Assembly (NCBI GenBank): GCA_963575645.1
Contig: OY754469.1
Span: 25,376,001-25,440,000 of the forward strand
Direction: 5' to 3'
From: Xanthostigma xanthostigma
Taxonomy: Eukaryota > Arthropoda > Insecta > Raphidioptera > Raphidiidae
DNA length: 64,000 nucleotides
Every line of letters begins with the position of its first letter. The stretch's first letter is position 1. The notes under the pieces are model-generated. The model had not been told where the DNA came from. It saw nothing but the letters and a program-made list of their open reading frames with translations, and searched no databases. Positions 40,241-48,502 of the stretch are shown here, in pieces. Made by a program: the position numbers and the translations under genes.

Positions 40241-43200
40241 AAAGCAAAGAAAATTCAAATTTCAAAAATATTTTCATTGGCAACTTTGGCAAATGGTCAC
40301 ACGGTTCCTATAAGAAAAGCAGTCACTGTTATAATCAAGATTTCTTCGCTAACTTGGAAAATTCAATTTCTTGTAGTTCCTAACCTATCTGTTCCTATGA
40401 TTATTGGAAATTCCTCCTTACATCATATGAACGCAATCATTGATTTCAACGAATCTTCTTTATGCTTCTCCGCTCCTCAAGTTAAAGTTCCTTTTTATTT
40501 TCCTCCTGTTCAAGATGCTCATCGCCTGACGCTTTTAGTTGAATGTCCTCTTCAGCTGATACCGGATCAACAGCAACTCCTGAAAGAAATAAAAGAACAA
40601 TTTAATGATGTTCTTACAGAAGAGATTGGCCACACTGATGAGTTTACTATGAGTATACGACTTAAAGACAACATACCTGTTCGAAGAGCGCCGTATCCGC
40701 TAACTCCTGAAAAGGCCATCACTATGCAAGAACATATAGAAAAACTTACCGTCAGTGGTGTTGTTGAACGATGTAACTCACCGTATGCGTCTCCAGCTTT
40801 TCTTATAAGCAAGAAAGATGGTTCTCACCGGCTATGTGTAGACTACAGGCTTCTAAATAAAAAGGTTATCTTTGACGCCTTTCCAACACCTCGCATGGAA
40901 GACATGTTCATGACGCTAAGTGGATCAACAATATTCACGTCTTTAGATTTAACCAGCGCATTCTATCAGATACCACTAACAGAGAAGTCACGTGACGTAA
41001 CAGCCTTTGTCACTCCGCACGGCCAATTCAGATTTACGCACTGTCCGTTTGGGTTGGCTATTTCTCCAAGTGCGTTGAACAGAGTCATCGTCAACATGTT
41101 TGGTGACTTGCGTTACAAGTTTGTCGTACCGTACTTTGACGACATTCTAATTCATAGCGCCAATTTTGAAGAACACGTTAAACATCTCTCTATCGTATTG
41201 CGCAGGCTAAGAAGAGCAGGATTGACGGTCAATCCAAAGAAATCACAATTTGCCATGGCTCGACTTCGTTTCTTGGGCCACATTATCAGTCAACACGGCA
41301 TACATGTGGATCCTGAAAAGATTCAAGCTATTCAGCAAATCGATCCACCACGTAATTTAAAACAACTTAGATCTTTCTTGGGGATGACCGGCTTCTTTGC
41401 GAAATTCATACCTGATTACGCCGCCATCGCTGCTCCATTGAATCATTTAAAGAAAAAAGGCGTTAAATTCAAATTCGATCAAGATCAGCACGAAGCTTTC
41501 AACAAGTTAAAAGACAAATTAACCACCGCTCCAGTTCTCAAGTATCCAGACTTTGAGACAAAATTCATTCTGCGAACTGACGCTAGCAACATCGCAATCG
41601 GCGCCGTTCTCCTGCAAGAACATCCTGACGGTCTGCATGCAATTCAGTATGCAAGTCGCAAACTTTTACCGTCTGAAACTCGCTACACTACATATCAACG
41701 AGAGTGTCTTGCAATGGTGTTCGGCTTGAGGAAATTTCAAGATTATTTATTGGGCCGCAAGTTCTTACTTCAAACCGACAACGGCGCTTTATCTTGGTTG
41801 GCCAGTCATAAAAGTCAACTTAACGTCGTTGGTCGTTGGCTTCTTGAAGTCTCAAGATTTGATTTTGAAATTGCACACATACCTGGAAGCGTCAATAACG
41901 TAGCTGATGGCTTGTCTCGTCTGTTTGCTGAGGCTGAAAATGACTCCGAAAATATTCCCGATTATGACAATGTAAAATTTAATCAACCTAACAACTCACT
42001 CAACGTGTTAACCAACGTACCACAGTCTTTTATATCGATAAAAGATCATCAAGCTTCCGATCCATTCTGTCAAGGCATTCGCCAGCGCCTTCAAGCTGGA
42101 GAGAATGTAGAAAACTTTGATGTGAAGGACGGAGTTTTGATTCGACGTGTCGGTAGAAATAGGCTGTGTCGTATCATGGTACCGCCAACAATAAGAAAAA
42201 TGATTCTCTTTTATTTTCACGATATTAATTTTAGCGCACATCCCGGCATAACAAAAACTTATAGAGACGTAGCAAGACGATTCTGGTGGCCTGGTCTATA
42301 TCAAGATGTCAAAGAGTACGTTCGTTCCTGTGAACTTTGTCAGAAATGCAAGGCGTCAAACCTACCTCGCGGCGCACCAATGCAGGCTGATGTACCTCTC
42401 GCCATCTGGGACAAGGTTTATATTGACCACGTGGGTCCACTCACCATGTCCAATCGTAATCGTTTTATTTTGGTACTTGTAGACGCCTACAGCAAGTGGG
42501 TAGAGATTTTTCCACTCACTAGAGGAACTTCGGAAGCCACCATCAAGGTTCTGGAAGATCTCTGGTGTCGATACGGTCCGCCGAAGAAAATAGTCAGCGA
42601 CAATGCGAGGAGTTTTACAAGTAACGCGTTCAGAAGTCATTGTCTGAAATTTGGCATTCGCCAGATTTTTACGTCGCCATACCATCCTGCGGCTAATGCG
42701 TCAGAGAGGGTCAACCGCAACATCGTCGCCAGCTTATCTATCATGCTGAAACAGTGCGCAGAACGCCATAAAAAATGGGATAACCTCATCCAGTGGATTC
42801 GTTTCTCGTACAACAATGCTGTCAGCGAAGCAACGCAGTCATCTCCGGCGTTAATTTTTCTTGGCCGTGATCTAAATCGTCCTTTAGACAACCTGTGGGA
42901 TATCTCTACTCTTGTCTCCGGTAACAGGGTTCCTACGGCTGAAGAAGTTTCCCAGGCCTTAAGCACAAGTTTGGCGCGTCGCAAGAAGTACTATGACCAG
43001 CGTCGACCTCCAGGTCACAACTTTCAAGTCGGACAGCTAGTACTTCAGCGCATTTTAGCTCCTTCGAAGCCTGGTGATCCCAGCAAGAAACTTGTCAACC
43101 GATGGGCTGGACCGAGAAAAATAATCCGATTTACTTCTCCCGTATCGGTTCTTCTTCGCGATGAGCGCACCCGGCGGACATACAGGACCCACATTGAACA

Positions 43201-43255
43201 GCTGCGGCCATACCATGCTCGGGATGGCGAACCTCCAAACTGCTATCTACGCTAA
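40241..43255 (+). CDS. pol: pol main part: reverse transcriptase, RNase H, integrase
   Basis: Continuation of Pol after the TAG. The numbering here counts from the TTG at 40277 (992 residues). Reverse transcriptase occupies about 100-330, with catalytic Asp224 (LDLTSAFYQI) and the YFDD box at 286-289; the family usually has YLDD or YVDD. RNase H covers about 425-545, with D435, E476 and D501 and a closing HIPGSVNNVADGLSRL. Integrase covers about 640-990. It has an HHCC zinc site (H648, H655, C685, C688), a catalytic triad D717, D775, E810 with 34 residues between the last two, and a GPY/F-type C-terminal module near WAGPRKIIRF. No chromodomain is seen. All catalytic residues are intact and the frame is uninterrupted from 40241. 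There is no good ATG near the beginning, as expected for a protein made by Gag-Pol fusion. Confidence 0.93.
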   Translation, partial: KAKKIQISKIFSLATLANGHTVPIRKAVTVIIKISSLTWKIQFLVVPNLSVPMIIGNSSLHHMNAIIDFNESSLCFSAPQVKVPFYFPPVQDAHRLTLLVECPLQLIPDQQQLLKEIKEQFNDVLTEEIGHTDEFTMSIRLKDNIPVRRAPYPLTPEKAITMQEHIEKLTVSGVVERCNSPYASPAFLISKKDGSHRLCVDYRLLNKKVIFDAFPTPRMEDMFMTLSGSTIFTSLDLTSAFYQIPLTEKSRDVTAFVTPHGQFRFTHCPFGLAISPSALNRVIVNMFGDLRYKFVVPYFDDILIHSANFEEHVKHLSIVLRRLRRAGLTVNPKKSQFAMARLRFLGHIISQHGIHVDPEKIQAIQQIDPPRNLKQLRSFLGMTGFFAKFIPDYAAIAAPLNHLKKKGVKFKFDQDQHEAFNKLKDKLTTAPVLKYPDFETKFILRTDASNIAIGAVLLQEHPDGLHAIQYASRKLLPSETRYTTYQRECLAMVFGLRKFQDYLLGRKFLLQTDNGALSWLASHKSQLNVVGRWLLEVSRFDFEIAHIPGSVNNVADGLSRLFAEAENDSENIPDYDNVKFNQPNNSLNVLTNVPQSFISIKDHQASDPFCQGIRQRLQAGENVENFDVKDGVLIRRVGRNRLCRIMVPPTIRKMILFYFHDINFSAHPGITKTYRDVARRFWWPGLYQDVKEYVRSCELCQKCKASNLPRGAPMQADVPLAIWDKVYIDHVGPLTMSNRNRFILVLVDAYSKWVEIFPLTRGTSEATIKVLEDLWCRYGPPKKIVSDNARSFTSNAFRSHCLKFGIRQIFTSPYHPAANASERVNRNIVASLSIMLKQCAERHKKWDNLIQWIRFSYNNAVSEATQSSPALIFLGRDLNRPLDNLWDISTLVSGNRVPTAEEVSQALSTSLARRKKYYDQRRPPGHNFQVGQLVLQRILAPSKPGDPSKKLVNRWAGPRKIIRFTSPVSVLLRDERTRRTYRTHIEQLRPYHARDGEPPNCYLR

Positions 43256-43309
43256 AATTTTCTTAATAGAATGAAAAAAAATGATTTTTTTTTGTGTAGT
43301 GTGGGTGGA
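43256..43309 (+). other. Gypsy 3' spacer with polypurine tract
   Basis: 54 bp between the pol stop and the 3' LTR, so there is no room for env. It ends in a purine-biased run (AGTGTGGGTGGA) directly against the TGTAACA of the LTR, the expected place for the plus-strand primer. The tract is interrupted by T residues, so its exact extent is uncertain. Confidence 0.5.
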
Positions 43310-44061
43310 TGTAACATAATGCCTTTTTTTTTAATTTTGTCATTCTGTTTTCATTCTTATTTTTAATTTTTATGCATAATTTTTAATTTTTATTTTTATT
43401 CGCCTTTAAGTCGGCAACTATTTTTACACCCGTTTTTTTAAATCAGTTTTAACGCTAACAATTTTAACTTACATAATTATTTTATTTCGTTTTTCACCTT
43501 CGTTTTTAATCTGTTACGTCCACCCTACCTGCAAAAATTATTTTAATAGAGAGAGCCTTTTTTTTCAAGTGAGTTGGCGTCCGGATTAGCAAGCAACAAG
43601 ATCGGTGGAATCTCCTTCCACCTACATCTTCGTTGAATATATTTTTTTTTTTTTTAAATCTGTTTCTGTGTTCTTTTTATTCATTTAATTCGGGTAATGT
43701 GTTTTATTATATTATTTAAATTTTTGTTAATACATTGTTTTTATTATTGTTAATATTTTTGTAATAATTTTTTTTTCTTTACATGCATGTTTTAAAATCG
43801 TAATTTCTTATTATATATGTATTTTGGGTACTGTAAAACTTAATCTCTTTTTGCTCGTGACCTTCAGTCATAATAAATTCCTTTTGAGTTTAATCTTATT
43901 TTTATTTCTTTTTATTGACTTACCTGCATTTTTGTCTTTGGCTTGATTAACCTTTAATTTGTACATACCTTTTTTTCGCGTCCTGCTACAATTTTTAAAC
44001 TTAGTTTTACGCTTCCACTGCATTTTACCATCGGCTGATGCGCGTTAAGAGGTGTGTTACA
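43310..44061 (+). repeat. 3' LTR of gypsy element
   Basis: 752 bp, same ends (TGTAACA...TGTTACA) and same content as the 5' LTR apart from one extra T in the run near 43323-43331. The AATAAA signal lies at 43872-43877. The TACA target duplication follows at 44062-44065. Confidence 0.95.
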
Positions 44062-44065
44062 TACA
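44062..44065 (+). repeat. Gypsy target-site duplication, right
   Basis: TACA, pairing with 38166-38169. The satellite monomer resumes immediately after it: 46 bp before the element plus 119 bp after the duplication make exactly one 165-bp unit. Confidence 0.93.
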
Positions 44066-45425
44066 CATTTACTATCATTTTAACGCTGACAAGCAGTTTT
44101 TACATGCTTTACGACAATTAGGTGCAAATTAGTCCTTATAGGCAAAATTGCTTTATTTCATGAAGGTAAGTCTATTTACACTATAACATTCAGGTTTGGA
44201 TCATTTTCTCGTAAGAAAATGCAAACTGCGTATTAACCATTATTTTAACGCAGACAAGCAGTTTTTACATGCTTTACGACAATTAGGTGCAAATTAGTCC
44301 TTATAGGCAAAATTGCTTTATTTCATGAAGGTAAGTCTACGTACGCTATTACATTCAGGTTTGGATCATTCTCTCATAAAAAAATGCAAACTGCATGTTA
44401 ACCATTATTTTAACGCCGACAAGCAGTTTTTACATGCTTTACGACAATTAGGTGCAAATTAGTCCTTATAGGCAAAATTGCTTTTTATCATGAAGGTAAG
44501 TCTATTTACACTATACAATACAGGTTTGGATCATTCTCTCATAAGAAAATGCAAACTGCATATTAACCATTATTTTGACGCAGACAAGCAGTTTTTACAT
44601 GCTTCACGACAATTGCGTGCAAATGAGTCCTAATAGGCAGAATTGCTTTATTTAACAAAGGTAAGTCTATTTACACTATAACATTCAGGTTTGGATCATT
44701 CTCTCATAAGAAAATGCAATTTGCATATTAACCATTATTTTAACGCATACAAGCAGTTTTTACATGCTTCACGACAATTAGGTGCAAATGAGTCCTTATA
44801 GGCAAAATTGCTTTATTTTACAAAGGCAAGTCTATTTACACTATAACATTCAGGTTTGGATCATTCTCTCATAAGAAAATGCAAACTGCGTATTAACTTT
44901 TATTTTAACGCATACAAGCAGTTTTTACATGCTTCATAATAATTAGGGGCAAACGAGTCCTTATAGGCAAAATTGCTTTTTTTCATGAAGGTAAGTCTAT
45001 ATATACTATAACATTCAGGTTTGGATCATTCTCTCATAAGAAAATGCAAACTGCTTCTTAACCATTATTTAAACGCAGACAAGCAGTTTTTACATGCTTT
45101 ACGACAATTAGGTGCAAATGAGTCCTTATAAGCAAAATTGCTTTATTTCATGAGGGTAAGTCTATTTACACTATTACATTCAGGTTTCGATCATTCTCTC
45201 ATAAGAAAATGCAAACTGCATATTTACTATCATTTTCACGCAGACAAGCAGTTTTTACATGTTTTACGACAATTAGGTGCAAATAAGTCCTTAAAGGCAA
45301 AATTGTTTTATTTCACAAAGGTAAGTCTACTTTCACTATAACATTCAGGTTTGGATCATTCTCTCATTAGAAAATGCAAACTGCATATTTACTATCATTT
45401 TCACGCAGACAAGTTGTTTTTACAT
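44066..45425 (+). repeat. Satellite bridge between the two retrotransposons
   Basis: The rest of the monomer split by the gypsy insertion, then seven complete 165-bp monomers (starts 44185 to 45340), then the first 86 bp of the monomer split by the R1-type element. Variants here (CTTCTTAACC, then CATATTTACTATC with AATAAGTCCTTAAAGG) occur in the same order near 35850-36130 and 55800-56090. This short stretch is therefore a paralogue of those places. No gene. Confidence 0.95.
45410..45425 (+). repeat. R1-type target-site duplication, left
   Basis: CAAGTTGTTTTTACAT, matching CAAGTAGTTTTTACAT at 50886-50901 with one T/A difference. The related undisturbed monomers read CAAGTAG, so the left copy has mutated since insertion. 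Confidence 0.85.
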
Positions 45426-45446
45426 TTTTTTTTTTTTTTTTTTTTT
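45426..45446 (-). other. Poly(A) tail of R1-type element
   Basis: 21 T on the + strand, read as A on the element strand, between the 3' UTR and the target duplication. It is the trace of target-primed reverse transcription. Confidence 0.9.
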
Positions 45447-45597
45447 GTGGAGGTAGGGAAATCCATCATGGACACCTGCTAGCTCTCTAACAGGTAGTGT
45501 CAGACTCCTACTGACTAAAACCTCCACCCCCTTTCACTCAACTCATCCCTCCGGAAACCGCTTCCTCATTACTTCAGAATGAGAGCCGCCTGTTTCT
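45447..45597 (-). other. 3' UTR of R1-type element with small hairpin
   Basis: 151 bp between the ORF2 stop and the A tail. At 45499-45515 GTCAG and CTGAC pair around a 7-nt loop, extendable with a 2-nt bulge. Such 3' structures can be recognised by the element's own reverse transcriptase, but that role is only inferred here. Confidence 0.5.
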
Positions 45598-47241
45598 CTA
45601 TCGGATTTCCATCTCTTTAGTTTGTATTATTTTCCGGACCGTCTCGTATGCCCGTTTCCACGTTGTCTCGGATGCGCACAGGTCAACCATCATATTGGTG
45701 TCGTTAAATGCATGTCCTGCCTGGAGACCGTAATTGATTCTGTGTGCTTCCCATCTGGGACATGCGAATAAAGTGTGCTCCACGTTGTCGATTTCTTGGC
45801 AGTACCTGCATTTATCCGTTGCAGATCTCTTTCTGTCGTGTAAGTATTTATTAAAACATCCATGTCCTGACAAAGCTTGTGTTAAATAGTAGTCTACCTC
45901 TCCGTAAGGCCGGTTCTTCCACTTCCGGATATCGGGTATAAGTCTGTATGTCCATCGGCCATTAGTTGCGTTATCCCACTTTTCTTGCCATCCTGAGATG
46001 ATGTTTTCTTTTGAAACGTCAGTCCATTCTCCGTGGTATTTATAAGTTCTCTCGCGTATCATAAATTCTATGGGTGGGACACTCGTTATTACTCCGACAG
46101 CTTCCGTTGAGATGGTTCTGTATGCACTACTGATTCTTATCGACATCAGCCTCTGGAGCCTGGCTAGTTTTTTCATCAAGTTTTTATTTTCTGTCACTGT
46201 ATGCCATATTGGTGCTGCGTATAGTATTTGTGAGTAGGTCACACTTGATAATGCCCTTCTTTTTGAGGATCGAGGGCCTCCTATGTTAGGCATGAGCATC
46301 GACAGAGATGCCACTGTTTTTTCAACTTTTCCGAATGTTCTAATGACGTGTTCCGCAAAGGTAAGTTTAGTGTCTAGCCATACTCCTAGGTATTTTATTG
46401 CCTTGCTGGGGGTAATATCTATATCTTTAATGTTGAAGTGAATAGGGGTTATTTGTCTTTTCGTTGTAAGAAGAACGGCCTCTGATTTGCCTGGTGCAAG
46501 CTTGAGTTGATTTTCCTCTAACCAGTTAACAACACGCTGAATGGCAGTGTTAGCTTTACTCATTAGCAGCTCTTCGCTGGTTGCGACTACTGTCAAGGCT
46601 ACATCGTCGGCAAAACCGATTAGTGTAACTCCTTCGGGATAATTTATTCTTAAAAGATCATCATATAAGATATTCCACATGGTTGGACCGAGCACAGATC
46701 CCTGGGGCACCCCACTGTTTAACTGTAGAATCTTAGTTACTTTTTCGGCTTCTAGGATTATCTTCCTGTGTGGTAGGTAGGATGCTATTATGGTGACTAA
46801 GCTCTCTTCTATTCTTCTTTTCCGAAGGTTGTTAAGTATAATTTGCCATGAAGCGCTATTAAAGGCATTTTGCACATCTAGGGTTATAACTGCACATAGC
46901 CTTCGGTTTTTATGCGCAAAAGTCGCACTTTCTCTTGCAATGCGAATGACATTATTAATAGCATCCACTGTTTGCTTTCCTTCCACAAATCCATATTGTT
47001 TGTCAGCAAGCCCTCCGGTACGTGTTATTTCGCTTTTTAGTCTTATTAAGATAAGCTGCTCGTATAGTTTCCCCTCAACATCTAGCAGACATATCGGTCG
47101 ATATGATGATGGTAGATCTAACGGCTTTTTTCCTTTCCTAAGTAATATGAGCTTTGCTTGTTTCCACTCTTCGGGGAAGATTCCTCCACGGGCTAGCTCG
47201 TTGTATACTTTCAGTACATAGTCGGGCCTAGTTTTTACCAC
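45598..47241 (-). CDS. R1-type ORF2, reverse transcriptase part (frameshifted)
   Basis: 547 codons carrying the reverse transcriptase that copies the element RNA onto nicked chromosomal DNA. Counting from the GTG at 47241: the fingers motif SSYRPICLLDVEGKLYE is near 45-60, catalytic Asp122 lies in TLDVQNAFNSASW, SGVPQGSVLGP at 176-186 and FADD at 210-213. A C-terminal zinc motif C-x2-C-x7-H-x4-C starts at 478 (CRYC), typical of R1, Jockey and I-type ORF2 proteins. The catalytic residues are intact. It is separated from the endonuclease by a frame change at about 47230-47245. It has no proper start of its own, and in the parent element it is the continuation of the upstream part. The stop is TAG at 45600-45598. 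Confidence 0.88.
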   Translation of the reverse strand: MVKTRPDYVLKVYNELARGGIFPEEWKQAKLILLRKGKKPLDLPSSYRPICLLDVEGKLYEQLILIRLKSEITRTGGLADKQYGFVEGKQTVDAINNVIRIARESATFAHKNRRLCAVITLDVQNAFNSASWQIILNNLRKRRIEESLVTIIASYLPHRKIILEAEKVTKILQLNSGVPQGSVLGPTMWNILYDDLLRINYPEGVTLIGFADDVALTVVATSEELLMSKANTAIQRVVNWLEENQLKLAPGKSEAVLLTTKRQITPIHFNIKDIDITPSKAIKYLGVWLDTKLTFAEHVIRTFGKVEKTVASLSMLMPNIGGPRSSKRRALSSVTYSQILYAAPIWHTVTENKNLMKKLARLQRLMSIRISSAYRTISTEAVGVITSVPPIEFMIRERTYKYHGEWTDVSKENIISGWQEKWDNATNGRWTYRLIPDIRKWKNRPYGEVDYYLTQALSGHGCFNKYLHDRKRSATDKCRYCQEIDNVEHTLFACPRWEAHRINYGLQAGHAFNDTNMMVDLCASETTWKRAYETVRKIIQTKEMEIR

Positions 47242-48502
47242 TTCCTGGCCCAGGCGCTTTGTTTTGTTTTAATTTGTTGCATGCTAAGGATAGCTCTGCT
47301 TGTGTGAAGTCTGTGAATGTCGTGTTTCTGTTGCAGTTGAAATTGACTTGCTTATGAGTAGGGAAAAGATGTTTTGCTACTTGTTCCATCCTTTGCATGG
47401 ACATTTGCGGTCTTGGAGGGAAGCCCATCATGTGCTTCATCACAATCTTATAGCCCTCTCCCCAAATATCATTGTCCACTTCTTTGCATAGATTCTTCCA
47501 GGATGTTCTTTTAGCTGCCTTGATGTTATTTCTTAGCCTTTTTTTACTAATTTTGTACTCTTCCCTTAGACTCATATTTAGATCCGGAAGATTTCTTCCT
47601 GCGTTTCGCGTGCACCGCCTCCTTTTCTCCACACACTCCCTGCGAAGCTGGGCAATTTCTATTGACCACCAATATACGGGCCGTCTTTTTGCAGTACCTT
47701 GTCTCTTAGCCATGGTTCTATTGCATAACCATTTTAGAATTTTTGAGAAACTTTGCTCAGAGTATACATCTTGACAGATGATGTCCGAGTCAGTCAACAT
47801 CAGCTGATGCAACTTTTCCTTATCCAAACTATTTACCGCCCATCCTCTATTTTGGTTATCGAAGGCCTTCTTATGTTTCTTGTTCTCTGCCTTAAACATT
47901 ATATAATTATGGTCACTCAGGGTTTCTATGTCACTTACTTTCCAGTTCGTAATTTTGTTTTTCATGTCTTCCGTAACTAAAGTTAGGTCTAATATAGAGG
48001 AGTGCTCATTTCTCTGAAAGGTTGGAGCGCCAACTTCGTTCATACATATTAAATCATTTCCTGCCATCCACTCTGTTAGGACATGGCCTCTCCTGTCGGT
48101 TGTTTGCATACCCCATTGCACAGATTTTGCGTTAAAGTCACCCACGACTATGGCGCTTTCTTTATTTGTTTTTATCTTCCTTCCTATTTCAAGAAGGATT
48201 TCTTCAAGGTTTTCTAGCTCTCTGTTGGGGGATGCGTAGCAGCTGTACACTACGAAGCTATTAGTTTTAACATACGTGAACCCAGGACCGCTACCCTGGT
48301 TTTTAATCGCTAGGCGTTGGTTCATTACTTTTAATGCTGTATCCAGGCGTTCATCATATATCCAGTCATTTCTATTTTTGATTGCTTTTTTGTTTGGTTC
48401 AGAAATAGCTATTATGTCAATGTTCGCCTCGTTGGCAGTGGCCAAAGCCAGGTCATGGGCTGGACGGCTCCTGTTTGTGTTAATTTGTAAAAACATCGCC
48501 AT
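47228..48502 (-). CDS. R1-type ORF2, endonuclease part (ends in frameshift)
   Basis: The N-terminal APE-like endonuclease that nicks the target, followed by the linker up to the RT entry motif. I chose ATG 48502 (MAMFLQINTN); the frame is open further, but only a TTG lies upstream. It overlaps the end of ORF1 by 23 nt, a usual R1 arrangement. Numbered from this ATG, key residues are E35 (ISEPN), D122 and N124 (VVGDFNAK), D172 (SSILDL) and D197-H198 (LSDHN), the complete catalytic set. The frame ends in TAG just after KAPGPGSGKN. Relatives continue from KAPGPDG directly into RT. The RT frame resumes at +1, consistent with a small deletion (2 mod 3) or a 1-nt insertion at this spot. Confidence 0.87.
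   Translation of the reverse strand: MAMFLQINTNRSRPAHDLALATANEANIDIIAISEPNKKAIKNRNDWIYDERLDTALKVMNQRLAIKNQGSGPGFTYVKTNSFVVYSCYASPNRELENLEEILLEIGRKIKTNKESAIVVGDFNAKSVQWGMQTTDRRGHVLTEWMAGNDLICMNEVGAPTFQRNEHSSILDLTLVTEDMKNKITNWKVSDIETLSDHNYIMFKAENKKHKKAFDNQNRGWAVNSLDKEKLHQLMLTDSDIICQDVYSEQSFSKILKWLCNRTMAKRQGTAKRRPVYWWSIEIAQLRRECVEKRRRCTRNAGRNLPDLNMSLREEYKISKKRLRNNIKAAKRTSWKNLCKEVDNDIWGEGYKIVMKHMMGFPPRPQMSMQRMEQVAKHLFPTHKQVNFNCNRNTTFTDFTQAELSLACNKLKQNKAPGPGSGKN

Larger units (their letters stand above)
38170..44061 (+). mobile_element. Full-length Ty3/gypsy LTR retrotransposon
   Basis: A 5.9-kb element with, in order, 5' LTR, primer-binding site, gag, pol (protease, reverse transcriptase, RNase H, integrase) and 3' LTR. 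There is no envelope gene, since only 54 bp separate the pol stop from the 3' LTR. The integrase lies after RNase H, which places it in Ty3/gypsy (Metaviridae) rather than copia. The LTRs are nearly identical and the target duplication is perfect, so the insertion is young. An in-frame stop in protease probably makes this copy non-autonomous. I cannot assign the lineage within gypsy from memory. The gag lacks a CCHC knuckle, as in some gypsy-like groups. Confidence 0.96.

Noticed and set aside
42362..42984. Minus-strand open frames in gypsy pol (42362-42685, 42637-42984, 42008-42241, 40567-40812)
   Set aside because: Shadows of the integrase and RT coding frame on the other strand.
43256..43309. 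Envelope gene after pol
   Set aside because: Only 54 bp lie between the pol stop and the 3' LTR.
45426..45446. Telomeric or simple-repeat target for the R1-type element
   Set aside because: The T run is the element's own A tail next to a satellite target duplication. No TTAGG-type repeats are present at either side.
46790..47221. Plus-strand open frames across ORF2 (also 47300, 47472, 47753, 48276)
   Set aside because: Antisense shadows of the endonuclease and reverse transcriptase.
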